From Palaemon carinicauda (taxonomy: Eukaryota; Arthropoda; Malacostraca; Decapoda; Palaemonidae): 64,000 nucleotides of DNA. Each line of letters begins with the position of its first letter. Position 1 is the stretch's first letter. The position numbers and the translations under genes are program-made. The notes under the pieces were generated by a model. That model was not told the origin of the DNA. It did no database searches and saw nothing but the letters and a program-made list of their open reading frames with translations. Where the stretch lies: positions 40,275,841 through 40,339,840 of the forward strand of contig NC_090726.1 of assembly GCF_036898095.1 (NCBI RefSeq), read 5' to 3'. Positions 1 to 11,724 of the stretch are shown in pieces.

Positions 1-335
1 GAGTAAAGACTCGGATCTGTCACTACCGTGAAATTCCAGAAACGACCCCTAAATTCTAAGCTGGCGCATCTTGCTGACCCTATGACCTGAGAAGATCTAT
101 AAGGTCTTTATTTGATAGATGCAAACTTCTGCGTCTGCAGACACCTGTCCGCATACTCCTGTAATCCTTAATGGTCGAGGAGGAAAAAATGTGTTTTCCT
201 TCCAAGGTCTAGGAAGAAACAGGCCGCTTGTCTTAGAGTAACTAAATGAAGAGCCCTTTAGCTCTACACTACTTCATAAAACACCCTATTTGGGTTGTAA
301 AACCTTGAGGCAAGGGTCCCTTATACAAGCGATAG

Positions 336-568
336 TCTCAGCTGTCTCTTCGAACAACCTCTTGATCATAGGGGTTTTCCAAAATACTGGAGGCAGCTAG
401 ACCCAAAGCTTGATGGTTTAAAATAAAGCGTTCATGATCCTGACACAGGAAAACACGGACTGATGACATGCTTGCAGCAAACACCCAGCATGGGTCCAGT
501 AAGGTTCCAGCCTGCTGTATATGCTCAGCAAGTCGTGAGAGAGAAACAAGATCTAGACCTCCCAACAC
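336..568 (-). pseudogene. DIRS gag core fragment
   Basis: This 76-codon open stretch reads LAEHIQQAGTLLDPCW, then a segment rich in aromatic and charged residues, and ends NPYDQEVVRRDS. It resembles the central capsid-like part of the ORF1 (gag) of crustacean DIRS retroelements, which would coat the RNA intermediate. It has no usable start and stops at 336. Its upstream part is not in frame. It is a decayed fragment of a second DIRS copy, not continuous with the gag at 2,095-2,542. Family placement is from memory of pattern and is moderately sure. Confidence 0.45.
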
Positions 569-2094
569 GCATCCATATCAGTCGCAAGAAACTGATACTG
601 AAGCCAGGCCTGCTGAAAAGAAGCATCAACAACATGAACCTCATGCTGTGAAGTTAAGACCTGATCGTGTGTAGCAACAAATGTTCAACACACTAAAAGT
701 CAAAGTTTGACACGAGAAAGTGTTAGCTGTAAGGCGAGAGCGATGCGAAGAAAAAACAACAGTCTGTCCATACTGCTGTGAGCCAAAGACTAGACTGTAT
801 ACGTCTAATATGCGACTATAATGTTGCATGTACTTGCATCCCCGTAAGGTGCTAGCGTGCTATATGCGTTCACCTTGTCGAGTGGATACAGCGCTCTGTG
901 TATGTCTCGCCTGCTGTAAATCTACAGCGTGCTGCAAGTAGGCAACAGCATCAAGTCCAGTCATAGGCACAAAGGAACAACTGTTAGTCTATCCTGATGC
1001 GGAAAAACCTGACTGACCTTATCCAGTATATGTCCAGGCTGGCACATGCGCCTAGGTTGCTTAGGATTTCAGGTTGACATGTTTGTCGAGAGATGCTCGC
1101 ATGTAGCATGCGTCCGCATAAGTGGAGACGCGTATCCCGCAGATCGCGAGGATGGAACAGCTAGTTGAAAGGATCAACTTTGACTGTCAGCGTCTGTGAC
1201 CGTGTGCATGTGTGTGTCGCTACAAGCGTATGCTCTACCGCCTCCCGCAGCAAGAGCCTATCTTTGCGAGGAGACATTGCTGAGCATCGGAGAACTATGC
1301 TGTCTGATACTAACGGAAAACCATCCCTTTGATCTATGGTAGTCCTTACTCTTTCAGGAGAAAACATTTCCCTCCCCAAGAATCGTAAACGCTAAAAGAG
1401 ATGAAATTGACCTCTTTTAGCTCAGACCAACCCTACACTCGCGGGCCAGCTTGTGCGCCAACTCAAGCGTGAGCAAAGGCTAGAAGAGATCATCAACCGC
1501 AGCCCCGTGAGCGACCTAGGAGAGTCCCTATGACATTTCCAGCGCGCCTTGTGCGTGACCTGAACGTATCCCATGCTATGAGAAACCGTTAACAGTAGTC
1601 GCTCGACCCCAGAAGAAAGTACTAAACATTTTCTTAAACTGGGGACGGAGAAGAAGTGTAAACAGAAGCAGACTGAGCACCTCTTCTCTCGAAGAATTGT
1701 GTGTCTTACTCGATATTGGCGCTGGCACGTCGCCTTTTTCCAACAGAAAAAACTTCCGGCGAACATCAGCAACTGAGGGATAAGTTACTAGAAAACATAC
1801 GACTCCTGAAATGCCTCGGATGTATTGATTGTTGACGACCAAGTCTAGGATTTGAGTCATTCTAAGAGGACAAACTCTGTCTTCCCTGACTGTGCTTCAG
1901 GTTCCAGAGGAGGAGCTAGGATTATATGTGATTCTTCTGACTTCCGCTCCTCTCGTGGAAGAAAAAAAACACTCGATTGCTTCTCATTTAACAATCGCAA
2001 CACATGTGCTGTGAGAGTAAGATCTGTTCGCGTTCCTACATGACGATTAACTTCCTAGTCTAGTAGACACGAAAAACGTCAAACGTCATCCGAT
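569..2094. other. Degraded repeat DNA, probably DIRS gag and leader
   Basis: No intact gene is visible. A minus-strand stretch at 1,161-1,379 contains TCTRSQTLTVKVD, similar to the 'SRTLTxxDA' phrases in the gag of DIRS A (near 16,830 and 18,010). It may therefore be the N-terminal gag of the same second copy. The segment 1,420-2,094 has only short open frames with no recognisable motif. Confidence 0.3.
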
Positions 2095-2542
2095 TGAAGC
2101 TGTGCTCTGATAAAATAGAAGACGTACGGACCAAGGGTCCGCTCCCTTCTTTTCCCAGGCCTGCCAAAAGCTATTTAGCCTGGCACTCACCGCTGCTTGA
2201 AGGGGTGAGCAGTCAGACCCTGCCTCGACTGGGCTCGACTCCTCTTTCCTTTGTTCCTTGCCTCTGGTTTGAAAGAACTTCTCCCTGTAGGTTTACCTCG
2301 ACAGGGCTAAGCAGAATGAGAATATGATGTCCCTTCCTTAGTTCTACGAGAAGAGAAGGACGTAGGCAAAACCTTACTGGTTGTTTTGGTAACCAAATCC
2401 TGAGTAGCCTTCCGAGTCAAATTTGCAGCCACTTCGTTAACTAAATCCTGCGGACAAAGAGCCGAAGACATGGGTGCAAATGGCAACTCCGATCTCTGAC
2501 ATGGAATGACCCCCGCAGAGAGGAAGGAACATAAAGTAGCTC
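2095..2542 (-). pseudogene. DIRS gag C-terminal half and start of reverse transcriptase
   Basis: Read on the minus strand from the LINE target site, the frame gives VIKKRATLCSFLSAGVIP and then LVNEVAANLTRKATQDLV, stopping at 2,307-2,309. These are conserved gag phrases of this DIRS family. After a shift in frame, 2,193-2,095 encodes SARLNSFWQAWEKKGADPW, the usual opening of DIRS reverse transcriptase. Nothing of the palm domain follows, so the polymerase was lost by deletion or rearrangement at about 2,090. The other half of this gag is at 9,137-10,284, beyond the LINE. Confidence 0.7.
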
Positions 2543-2558
2543 TTTTCTTTATAACCCC
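2543..2558. repeat. Target-site duplication of the I-like LINE, left copy
   Basis: The 16-mer TTTTCTTTATAACCCC is identical to 9,121-9,136. It flanks the LINE on both sides and reads in frame as part of the DIRS gag (Val-Ile-Lys-Lys) on the minus strand. This pins the 5' end of the LINE at about 2,559. Confidence 0.9.
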
Positions 2559-3330
2559 CTCTTAACGAGAGAATGCCTTGATGAAGTCATTGGGCTTCAG
2601 CACGGCATATCATTCCCGTGCTGAAGGCTTGTGACGGGCAAGAGGGCTCTCGAACTGGGGAATTTCTTTTCCTCAGTTTGACTCTTAAATTTCTCTCATT
2701 CTTTTTCTATTACTTCTTATTGCTTATTCCTCCTTCATAATTATCAGCTGTCTCCAACCTTGCTGTCAAAACTCTCTTACCCATTTCACTGTCCAGGTTT
2801 TTTAGAGGGGACATTGTATCCAGGATTGGTTTTTATTTCAAAATCAATTGTGGGAGCTGTGGTGGTCTTGCCAACTGCCCGAAAATGTTTGGACACCTAG
2901 GAGTGTCAGTATTCCCATACTGGCACGCGGAACTATCTCGTAGGAAAATTTGGCCTTCGGATTCCAGGGGTTGGCGGTTTCATAGAGATAGGACTCTCGG
3001 CATTCTGTCCGGTTTGCCTGCCACTATGATTAGAATGGGGATGATTGTATTCTTGAAATGCTCTCAGTCCCATCAAGCGGGTTTGGCATACACTTGAGCC
3101 ACTCTAATCATAGTGGTACCACCCCTTTGTGGTAGGGTAGGGAGTGGACATTTGGTAAGCAGCTTTCGCAGCTGTCATTGGTGGAGAAGTTAATTCCAGG
3201 AAAGGCTAAAGGTGTCTTCTTTCGAATTTCAGACAGTCTTAATATTTTCTCTCCCTTAAACTTTATTTTTTTCCATTGTTTTTTTTTTTCATTGTTATTA
3301 TGACCCCTTCCCTCCCCCCAAAAATAATTA
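2559..3330 (+). other. LINE 5' untranslated region
   Basis: No coding potential is evident. The segment runs from the target-site duplication to the ORF1 start. It would hold the internal RNA polymerase II promoter expected of a full-length LINE, though no core promoter motif could be assigned confidently. A T-rich tract at 3,266-3,298 precedes the ORF1 start codon. Confidence 0.6.
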
Positions 3331-5182
3331 ATGAGTAAACTTAATATTCCCCGTACCCCTGGATCAAATGGCGAACCCCAGACACCGTTGACGACTTCTG
3401 CTTGTTTAAATAAGGAAAGCTCTGTTGACAACCTCGGCAATAAAAAGGATTCCTCCAACAATACTTCTCTGACCAGTGTTGTTAGAGGCAATTTATCGGC
3501 ACTGGTGGAAAATGATTCTTGTAATAACAATAATACTTTACTCTCTGGTTCTGGCTCATTACCAGCTCCAACAAAAAATCTGAAAATTCTCCACTTAAAA
3601 AATATACCAATTGGTTGTAGCTATGACATAATTCATGAAGCCTTCTGTAGATTTGGGGCAATCAAAGAAATTCTAATGGAGCTTAATGGTAGTAAAGGCT
3701 TTTGGGAAGCTTGGGTATCATTTTCAAGTTTTGAGATTGCTTTAGAAGCAAATAAAAATTTAGAGAGCATAAAAATTGACAATTGTTTGATTTCTGGGGC
3801 TCTATATGATAAAGCACCAAGACACCTAGAGGTATATAAAACAGAAGAATGGATGGAAAAAGAAATAGAGCATAGACTTCCAGAAGTAAGAACCCCCAAG
3901 CCCCCAACATGGATAATTGCATCTGGGAAGATAGATAATTATAACTATTATAAGATTAGTAAATTTATACAAAAAAAAGTTGGTTTAATATAAAGTAAGG
4001 ATATTAGCAGATACGGTAAGCAATCTGTTTTAATTAATGCAAAATCAGATACTCAAGCTCACATGCTCTGTGGCATGAAGATTGCAGAAATTGATCCTAT
4101 TAAGGATATTAAACCACATATGAGCTTCAGCTATGGTAAAGGAGTAGTTTTTGATAAAGATCTATATGAATTTTCAGAACCAGAAATTCTGGACATGTGC
4201 CCTGCTAATGTTTGGAAAGTAAGTAAGATCCCTCAAACAAGCATGGTAGTTTTAACATTTGAAACCCCTGTTATACCAGATCATATAATTATTGAGAATG
4301 AAAGAGTAAGTGTTCGAGAATATATGCCTAGGCCTTTACAAAACTTTAATGGTTTCAAGTACGGTCACCCTTCCCGGTACTGCAATAATACGAAGATCTG
4401 TATTAACTGTTCTTTGTTAGAACATGGCCAATGCAACAGAGATACAACCTGTAAAGATCATCATAAATCAAATGATAAAAGATGTAGAGAATACAAGAAA
4501 GAAGAAGCTGCAATCTTGAAAGCAAATGCTGAACATATAAGTGTAGGTTATGCAAAGCATTTACTCAATCGGCAACTTGATTTTGCTCGCGCGGTTAAGA
4601 TGCCACCAAAAGATTATAATCCACTACCCCTTACTACCACAGGGGGACCAGTGGTAGCACCTGGCCTGTCAGGTGCATCTCCCTTAGTGGCAGTAGCCCA
4701 GCCATCTGGGTCAAGTGCTCAGCCTATAAAAGCCAGAGCACAAACCTCCAAAGAGGTCAATATGGTTTCCAACACACCAAAAGTAATGTCACCGATAGGA
4801 GCATCTCCCCTAGAGGTAGTAGCCCAGCCTTCCGGGTTAAGTGCTCGACCTGTTGAAGTTCTGGCACAATCCTCCAAGGAAGCCAATGTGGCTTCCACCA
4901 CCTCAAATGTATTGTCTCAGGCAGAAATCTCTACCTGATTTGATGGAGATTGGAAAACAAGATCTTCCAAAGAGGAAAAGGTCCCCATCATCCTCACCTT
5001 CATCTAAATCAGGTAAGTGCCCTACTCCTCATGATCCTAAGGTTGACTTGTATAAAGATACTAGAAAGAAAGAAAAGAAGAGTGGTGGCCTAGTAAAGCC
5101 TTCCAACTCCAGGCCTTACATGGCTTCATCTGAAAAGTCCCAAAAGACAAATGAGACAAAGAAAAATAATAACAAAAGATAA
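3331..5182 (+). pseudogene. LINE ORF1: nucleic-acid-binding Gag-like protein
   Basis: ORF1 would package the LINE RNA into a ribonucleoprotein. It starts at ATG 3,331. One in-frame TAA at 3,991 breaks it, and reading resumes in the same frame to 4,938. A frameshift near 4,930 moves the lysine-rich tail to the frame ending at 5,182. Residues about 85-165 form an RRM-like domain (LKILHLKNIPIG at its start). A cysteine/histidine segment follows (YGHPSRYC, ICINCSLLEHGQC, TTCKDHH), with the first knuckle lacking its leading cysteine. The proline/serine-rich region contains a tandem duplication at 4,666-4,915. The TAA stop overlaps the ORF2 ATG as TAATG. Confidence 0.8.
4666..4915 (+). repeat. In-frame tandem duplication inside LINE ORF1
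   Basis: Two units of about 126 bp encode related phrases: GASPLVAVAQPSGSSAQP then GASPLEVVAQPSGLSARP, each followed by a TSKE/SSKE-NV-S segment. The unit length is divisible by three, so the duplication keeps the frame. Confidence 0.75.
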
Positions 5183-8100
5183 TGTCTATCATCCAATGGA
5201 ATTGCAGAGGTCTAAGTACTAGAATTGAGCAAATAAAAACTTTAACCAGGGACTCGGACACTAGGGTAATTTGTCTACAGGAAACTAAGATCAGTGACAA
5301 ACCATTTAATCCTGGATTCAATCATCATTTTTGTAGATCCCCTCCTTTACAAGCTGCAAGAGCTCAAGGTGGTACAGGTTTTATTATTCACAAATCTGTA
5401 AAATTTGAAACAATCCTACTCAATACACCACTAGAGGCATGTGCAGTTAGAACGCATATCGGGAAAAAAATTACTTTATGCTCGCTATATATTGAACCAT
5501 CTTTAGAACTTTTCCTCTTAGATCATGCTGGTAATCCAGAAGGCTTAGACTTTCTGACCTCCAAGACCTGATCAACCAGCTTCCTGCCCCTTTTATTTTA
5601 ATGGGTGATTTTAATGCAAAGCATACTTTATAGGGTGGAAATGTGTGCGATAGATGGGGTAATCTTGTTGAAGAATTAATGGACAACAATGATGTAATAC
5701 TAATGAATGATGGTTCTCCAACTAGGTATGATGTATTCCACAACTCCACATCAGCCATTGATTTGTCAATCTGTTCCTCATCCATTCGATTGGACTACCT
5801 TTGGTCAGTAAATGAACACCTACATGGCAGTGACCATTGGCCAATAATGTTGAATTATGTCCATAATCTTCCTTCTCAGTGTCCACCAAAATGGAAGATA
5901 GACGAGGCAGACTGGGCAGCTTATGAAAACTGTTCACACACTGATAAAGAGTATGATGAATTTACATCTCCAGTGCATGCCTATCAACATCTTGAAAATA
6001 TTATTAATGATAATGCTAGCAAGTTTATACCTAAAACATGCGGTTTACCTCATCGCTCTGTAGTTCCTTGGTGGAGTAAAGAATGTGCCAACGCAAGAAA
6101 AGTGACCCGAACTTTCTTCAGAAGATACTTGAGAACAAACTATGTAGCAGATAGAATAGCGTACCTCAGAGCCTGTGCCAAACAAAAAAGAACTTTTAAA
6201 AAAGCAGAGAGCATCTTGGAAGAAATATATATCTAATATTAATACCAAAACTCCTTCAAAGGAAATATGGGACAAGATTAGAAAACTTCAAGGCAAATTC
6301 GTCCCTAAGCCTCTACCAATATCAAGGGGAAATAATAAATATATATGACCCCAAAGATGTAGCAGTTTCTTGCTAAGCACTTTGCCCATGTATCAAGTGC
6401 TTACAACTATTCTCCAGCATTTCAACAAATTAGAGCATCAACATCTGCTGTTCCTCCTGCTTCTTCAAATACTGAAGCTTTTAACCTGCCTTTTAGTATG
6501 GAGGAGATGCAAAATGCTATCTCTAGCTCTTCTTTAACTGCCCCAGGTGAGGATGGCATCCAGTATGAAATGATATCACATCTTCCAGTGGATACCAAGG
6601 AATTTTTATTAGAAACCTTTAATGGTCTATGGGCTTCCCATACATCTCCTGATTCCTGGCATACTTCAATTGTAATTCCAGGCCACAAGTCTGGTAAAGA
6701 CCCAGAACTGCCATCTAGTTATAGGCCCATATCCTTGACCAGTTGCATATGCAAATTATTAGAGAGAATGATTAACAACAGACTTGTGTGGTATCTTGAA
6801 TAAAAAAATCTTTTATCTAACAGACAGTTTGGTTTTAGGAAGAACCGAAGTACTCTAGACCCTTTGCTGATGTTATCAAGGGAAATTTCAAATGCATTTT
6901 CTAACCAAAACCAGGTGGTGGGTGTCTTTTTTGACCTCGAAAAGGCATAAGACACCACCTGGAGAGGTGGTATTTTAAAGCAATTGGCCTCGTGGGGTAT
7001 AGGAGTACATATGTTCTCTTTTATTGAAGAATTTTTATCACACCGCTCCATTAAAGTGAGAGTAGGGTCAGAACTATCTTCATCCTACATGCAAGAAGAA
7101 GGTGTCCCCCAAGGCAGCATATTTTGTGTGTCCTTGTTTGCTGTTGCTATTAATAGTCTCATTAGTCACATACCTCCTGGCATACAAGGATCACTATTTG
7201 TAGATGACTTTGCAATTTATTGTAGTGGATCACCTGCACTACAAGCATGCCAAAATCTTCAAATTGCAATAAATGCTGCTTCCGCATGGGCAAATTCTCG
7301 TGGATTCAGTTTTTCTCCTCAGAAGACCAAAGCCATTCTCTTTACTCGTACTCGTAAAAGGGAAGAGATCCCCACCCTTTTCTTAAATGATTGCATTTTG
7401 CCATATGAGGATAATGTCAAGTTTCTTGGAGTCATTTTTGACAAGAAAATGACATTTGGTCCCCATGTAAATGACCTATCTATCAGGGTTAAGAAGTCAC
7501 TGAACATTCTGAAAGTGGTATCACATTTTGATTGGGGTGCTGATAGAACAACTTTGCTTAGAATTTATATATCTTTGTGTCTGAGCAAGTTAGACTATGC
7601 ATGCCAAATATATGGGTCAGCTACAAAGACTTTACTTGGAAAACTTGATATTGTTCACAATGCTGGGCTTCGCATCTGCACAGGTGCTTACAGAACATCT
7701 CCCATTGACAGTCTCTATGTTGATTCTGGCATACCTCCCCTTTCCATTCGCAGAGAGGAGTTGAGTTTGAGGTTTTTAGCTAGGTCCCTTGCTGTGAGAA
7801 ACAATCCTAACTGTAAATATGTTAGGGCGCCTTTAGATCGGGCTCCTAACAGATCTAGAGTGCCTAAGCCTTTGGAAGTACAGCTGAAAAATGATGCTAG
7901 AGAAGTAGGCTTGTTAACAGCACAGATAGCAGAGGTAGGATATCCCGTCTCCTCCTTGGTGTAATCCACCTGTTAAAGTATGTTTTACGACAGGAGGGAA
8001 AAATACCTTACCTAGTAGGGTAATGAAAAGTGAGTTTTTAAATCATGCTGCTCAACATCATGGGAAACATGTTTTTACAGATGGCTCCAAATCGGCTGCA

Positions 8101-8895
8101 GGAGTTGGAAGTGCAGCTGTGGTGGGGGATATTGTTATTAGAAGGAAACTCCCATCCTCTTGTTCAATATTTACTGCTGATCTGTACGCAATAATTCTCG
8201 CAGTCCAACATATTTTTAAAAATGGCAACCAAAATAGTTTTTATACAATTTTTACGAATTCCAATAGTGTTTTACTGTCATTAAAACAAATTATGCCAGG
8301 CCATCATCTAGTACAAGAGGTGCAGGGCTGGTTAGTACTTCTGCAGTCTAGGAAGAGTATCAGTGTTCACTTCTGTTGGGTCCCTGCCCATGTTGGGGTG
8401 GATGGAAATGAACAAGTAGATAAGGCAGCAAAGGAAGCTTCAGGGCTAAGTAATCCATCCCCCTTGAGTATTCCTTACAAAGATCTTAAAAGTGAGATTC
8501 ATCTTTACTGTAAAAATAAGTGGCAGGCTCGATGGTCTGACCTGACCACCAATACAAAATTGAAACAAATCCACCCATTGGTGGATAAATGGTCATCTTG
8601 TAATTCTACATGTAGAAGGGATACCATTATTTTAACTAGGCTGCGTATTGGCCATACACATGCAACGCACAATTATTTAATGAATAGTGGGGAAGGGAGA
8701 CAGGCCCCTCTTTGTAATACCTGTCAAATGACAATGGATGTTAAACATATTTTAGTTGATTGTCCTGTTTTTAATCTTCAGAGGAGGACACATTTACTCC
8801 AGGACAAACCTTTAAGAGATATACTGGGGGAAAACTGTAATACCCTGAACTTGAGAAAATTTATACAAAGTATTGGGTTATATTACGAGCTATAA
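5182..8895 (+). pseudogene. LINE ORF2: endonuclease, reverse transcriptase and RNase H
   Basis: ORF2 carries the target-primed reverse transcription machinery. It begins MSIIQWNCRGLSTRIEQ, the AP-endonuclease start, followed by CLQETKI, GDFNAKH and SDHWPI. The reverse transcriptase has SYRPISLTSC, GFRKNRST, FFDLEKA (motif A), GVPQGSIF (motif B) and FVDDFAIY (motif C, both Asp kept). RNase H has FTDGSKS, then TADLYAI where Glu is usual, FTNSNS where Asp is usual, and AHVGVDGNEQVDKAAK. Breaks: a shift near 5,545, TAG at about 5,629, a shift near 6,230, TAA at 6,801, TAA at about 6,947 and a shift between 7,965 and 8,020. It is inactive, and RNase H has lost catalytic residues. Confidence 0.85.
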
Positions 8896-9120
8896 TTGAT
8901 TTTATTAATTTATTTATTTATTTTACCCTTTTAATCCCTATGTATTTCACATCTAGATTTATTGTATGAGAGTGTTGCAATTTGTATCAAAGGTTAAAAT
9001 GATACTAAATGGTGTGAGTATACAGATATGATTGAATGATTTTCGTTATATAGCACTGAATGGTCTTTGATGCCCCAGTGCTTGGCTTAATGCCTACATC
9101 CTATATTCAATTCAATTCAA
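8896..9120 (+). other. LINE 3' untranslated region and ATTCA tail
   Basis: A short non-coding segment ends in about three copies of ATTCA (9,105-9,120) immediately before the right target-site duplication. Simple tandem 3' tails, rather than long poly(A), are common in I-group LINEs. The phrase CCAGTGCTTGGCTTAATGCC just before the tail is probably part of the 3' recognition region for the element's reverse transcriptase (inferred). Confidence 0.7.
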
Positions 9121-9136
9121 TTTTCTTTATAACCCC
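9121..9136. repeat. Target-site duplication of the I-like LINE, right copy
   Basis: Identical 16-mer to 2,543-2,558. Beyond it the minus-strand DIRS gag frame resumes. Confidence 0.9.
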
Positions 9137-10284
9137 TGCAGTAAAGAAAGCAGCCAGCTCGTACCATCCCTGACTGCCCTGTCCATACAAGACATAAGTT
9201 GGATAAGACTACTTGTGTCCGTGTCCTTCATCTCAGTTACTTTTCTGCTTAAGGCTCCCAGTGACCAGTCAAGTAAATTAAATACTTCAAACGCTCTCAA
9301 CAATCCTTTCAAGGGATGGTCAAACTCCGACATTGACCACCACCCTCTAGTGTTTCTCATGGACAGGCGACGGGAAGAGTCCACCAAGTTTGATAAGTCT
9401 CCCTGCGCAGACGAGGGAACTCCCAAACCCAAGACCTCCCCCGTCTCATACCAAACGTTCGACTAAGAAGTTAACTTGGCTGGTGGGAAAGTGAAGCATA
9501 CCTTGCCCAGAGCTTTTCTTGAATCCATCCATGCTCCCATTAATTTCAATGCTCTCTTAGAAGAGCGGGAAAGCACCATTTTTGTATAAAAGGAAGTCTT
9601 AGCTTCCTTGCCTTAAGGCAAACTCAGAAGGGGGAGATAGCGGAGCAACTGGTGTAAAAATAGTCTGGAAATGATTCCGAGAAGACTAACCTTAGGTTTT
9701 TTGAAGTCCGCCTAATGTAGAGGTAGCTTCTCCTCCTCTCCCTCCGAGATATCCTCCAATTGTTCCTAGTGAGAGAGAACCTCATCCAGACCTTCTTCTA
9801 ACAAATTAGAGATTGGAGCTGTACAGGCACATCAGTGGCGATATGGGCGTGCTTGCGTTGTTCCATATCCACATCCAATTGACAGCCACTCGCCTTGCGT
9901 TTGCTGTCACGATTGATTTTATAATAGGATGAATCTAGCTGGTGCTGGCGCTCCGCCGCATCCTGGCGCGTCGCGCTCACGCAATTCTCGTGCTACAGCT
10001 CGCTTGTCGGGTTGGCGTTCTGCCCATTCATGACTCGAATGGCGTGGGTCACCACGCTGGCGCTTGGCACTTGTCTGGAGTTGTCGCTGACGCTCAGCGC
10101 CTTCAGTAATTAGCTTCTGAGCCTCGTCACGCTTCTGCTCAGGCTCCACTTGCGCCTCGCGCCTGCTCTGATCCTGCCGCTTCGCGGCTCGCTCCGCCAT
10201 TTGGCGAACGTCATCACGCTTTGATTGACAATCAGCTAGATTCTCTTTTAATAGCTGCTGTAAAACAGAGCTCAGCAGAGACAA
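9137..10284 (-). pseudogene. DIRS gag, N-terminal part (D)
   Basis: On the minus strand, 9,919-10,284 is a highly charged, coiled-coil-like segment rich in Glu, Lys, Arg and Gln (for example MAERAAKRQDQSRREAQ). The part 9,127-9,432 encodes LRAFEVFNLLDWSLGALSRK and LMSCMDRAVRDG. A shifted frame then gives ELAAFFTAGVIKK at the LINE junction. This continues in frame with VIKKRATLC at 2,542 once the 16-bp duplication is counted once. It is the capsid-like ORF1 product of a DIRS element. Several internal frame changes are present. Confidence 0.65.
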
Positions 10285-11724
10285 ATCTACCTCGACCAGC
10301 AGCTGAACAGTGAAACTGGAGACCGCCTGTGCGATATCACGTTAGTCTCAAAGACAACAGGCCACCTGTGCGACAACGGGTCTATAACCGAAGACTAACA
10401 CCCAGCCTCACTGCCAACAGCCGGTCAATAAGACTGCCTCATCGACGAGAGCTGTTGTTTCAAACGTAAATACGCAGAACAAAGTTAATTTTGTTTTCAG
10501 TTTAGCGCCTGAAAAGCGCATATAATATTTGACAACACTAATCCTCGCTTTATCTATAACGATAATCGATCTGTGGAATGACAGAGAGTACTTCTGTTCG
10601 GTCTTAAAAGACTGTAGCGCCCGGCTACCCTCTCGATTCCTTTCGTTGTTCGACTTAACTTCTCCCCTTCTGGGAGCTTGGCAGAGGTCTAAGACTAGGA
10701 TAACGACAGGTCCGAACAGAAGCACTCACTACTGAATAAAATCACTGCGTAATTTAACACTAAAAATTTCATTCTATTTTTTGTTAAAAGAAAGTTTCAT
10801 AATCATTTGAAAACCAAAATATATACATTCTCTCCAACGAAATGAACTCTTAGAGAGAGACTTACAATTCTCTCAATCGTTTAAATGGGAATGAAAAATC
10901 ACTGAATCCCATATAAATGCAGCGAAAAATTAAATATTAAATATTACCTTAATAGGTATATTCATAAAATAAAATAAAACCTTTAAATTAAGGAATTCCA
11001 ATAAAAGATGAATCATCACTCGTATTCATTAGAACATTTACACTTAATATAAGAACAATCTTAGTATTCCACTAAGGAAACAACGATAAATAGAATCGTG
11101 CGCTACATCGATTCGTATAAACATTAAGAGAAATTTAACTTCCCTTAATCTCTAAGGAAAAATACTGACAGGATCAATTAATTTCAAAATAAAATATTCC
11201 TTTTATATAGTACAACTGAAAAACTTGAGAAGTAAGAAGAATGTACTATTCATAAAATCTCTACAAAATATTGTAATATTGTAACAATACTGATAACTGC
11301 GTAACAACTGAAAGCTAGTTAATCTTTGCAAACAGATTGAAGATTACCTCAAGAAGACTATTAAAAGGATAAAATTTTCTTAGATTAATAATCTTTTAAT
11401 TAAATTTATAACTTAATATTTCAAAAGAAAGTATCCACTTATAATTCTTTGTAAAAAGCAAGTCGGTCTTATAGCCTACGACATAAGGCTGTGACGTTAT
11501 CAATGGACGAGATGTTTACCTTTCGTCCTATCCTTTCGTGAGGTTTAAAATAGGTCGAAAAACTTTTTAATCTTACCTTTTAAGTTATAAATACGTGATC
11601 ACAGTTCAAATAAAACAAAAAACCGACAGCCTAAACTCAAAAAACGTTAATACATCACCAAATAACGTCCAAACAGAGTAAAAAGCGAGGGAGAATATCC
11701 AATAGAACCAACCAGCACAGCGCC
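10285..11724 (-). other. DIRS D leader and AT-rich subterminal region
   Basis: No complete gene. The block 10,648-10,721 (ACTTCTCCCC then GGGAGCTTGGCAGAGGTC) matches DIRS A at 18,556-18,632 and DIRS B at 28,868-28,942. In those copies it encodes the start of gag, with the phrase PGPLASSQA. Here the frame is broken. The remaining 1 kb is AT-rich with no open frame. Confidence 0.45.

Larger units (their letters stand above)
2559..9120 (+). mobile_element. Full-length I-group-like non-LTR retrotransposon (LINE)
   Basis: The element is about 6.56 kb. In order it has a 5' untranslated region of about 770 bp; ORF1 with an RRM-like fold and zinc knuckles; ORF2 with AP-type endonuclease, reverse transcriptase and RNase H; a 3' untranslated region; and an ATTCA-type tandem tail. 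A perfect 16-bp target-site duplication and a complete 5' region argue for a full-length insertion. Endonuclease plus RNase H in ORF2 is characteristic of the I group (I, Nimb, Ingi, LOA, R1-like clades). The exact clade needs a tree. Several stops and frameshifts make it inactive. Confidence 0.85.

Noticed and set aside
3331..5182. RRM-like ORF as a cellular RNA-binding protein
   Set aside because: Zinc knuckles, the TAATG overlap with an endonuclease-RT ORF and the flanking target-site duplication show it is LINE ORF1.
9919..10284. Charged Arg/Gln-rich frame as a novel coiled-coil protein
   Set aside because: It is immediately upstream of, and in the same orientation as, readable DIRS gag; best treated as its N-terminus.
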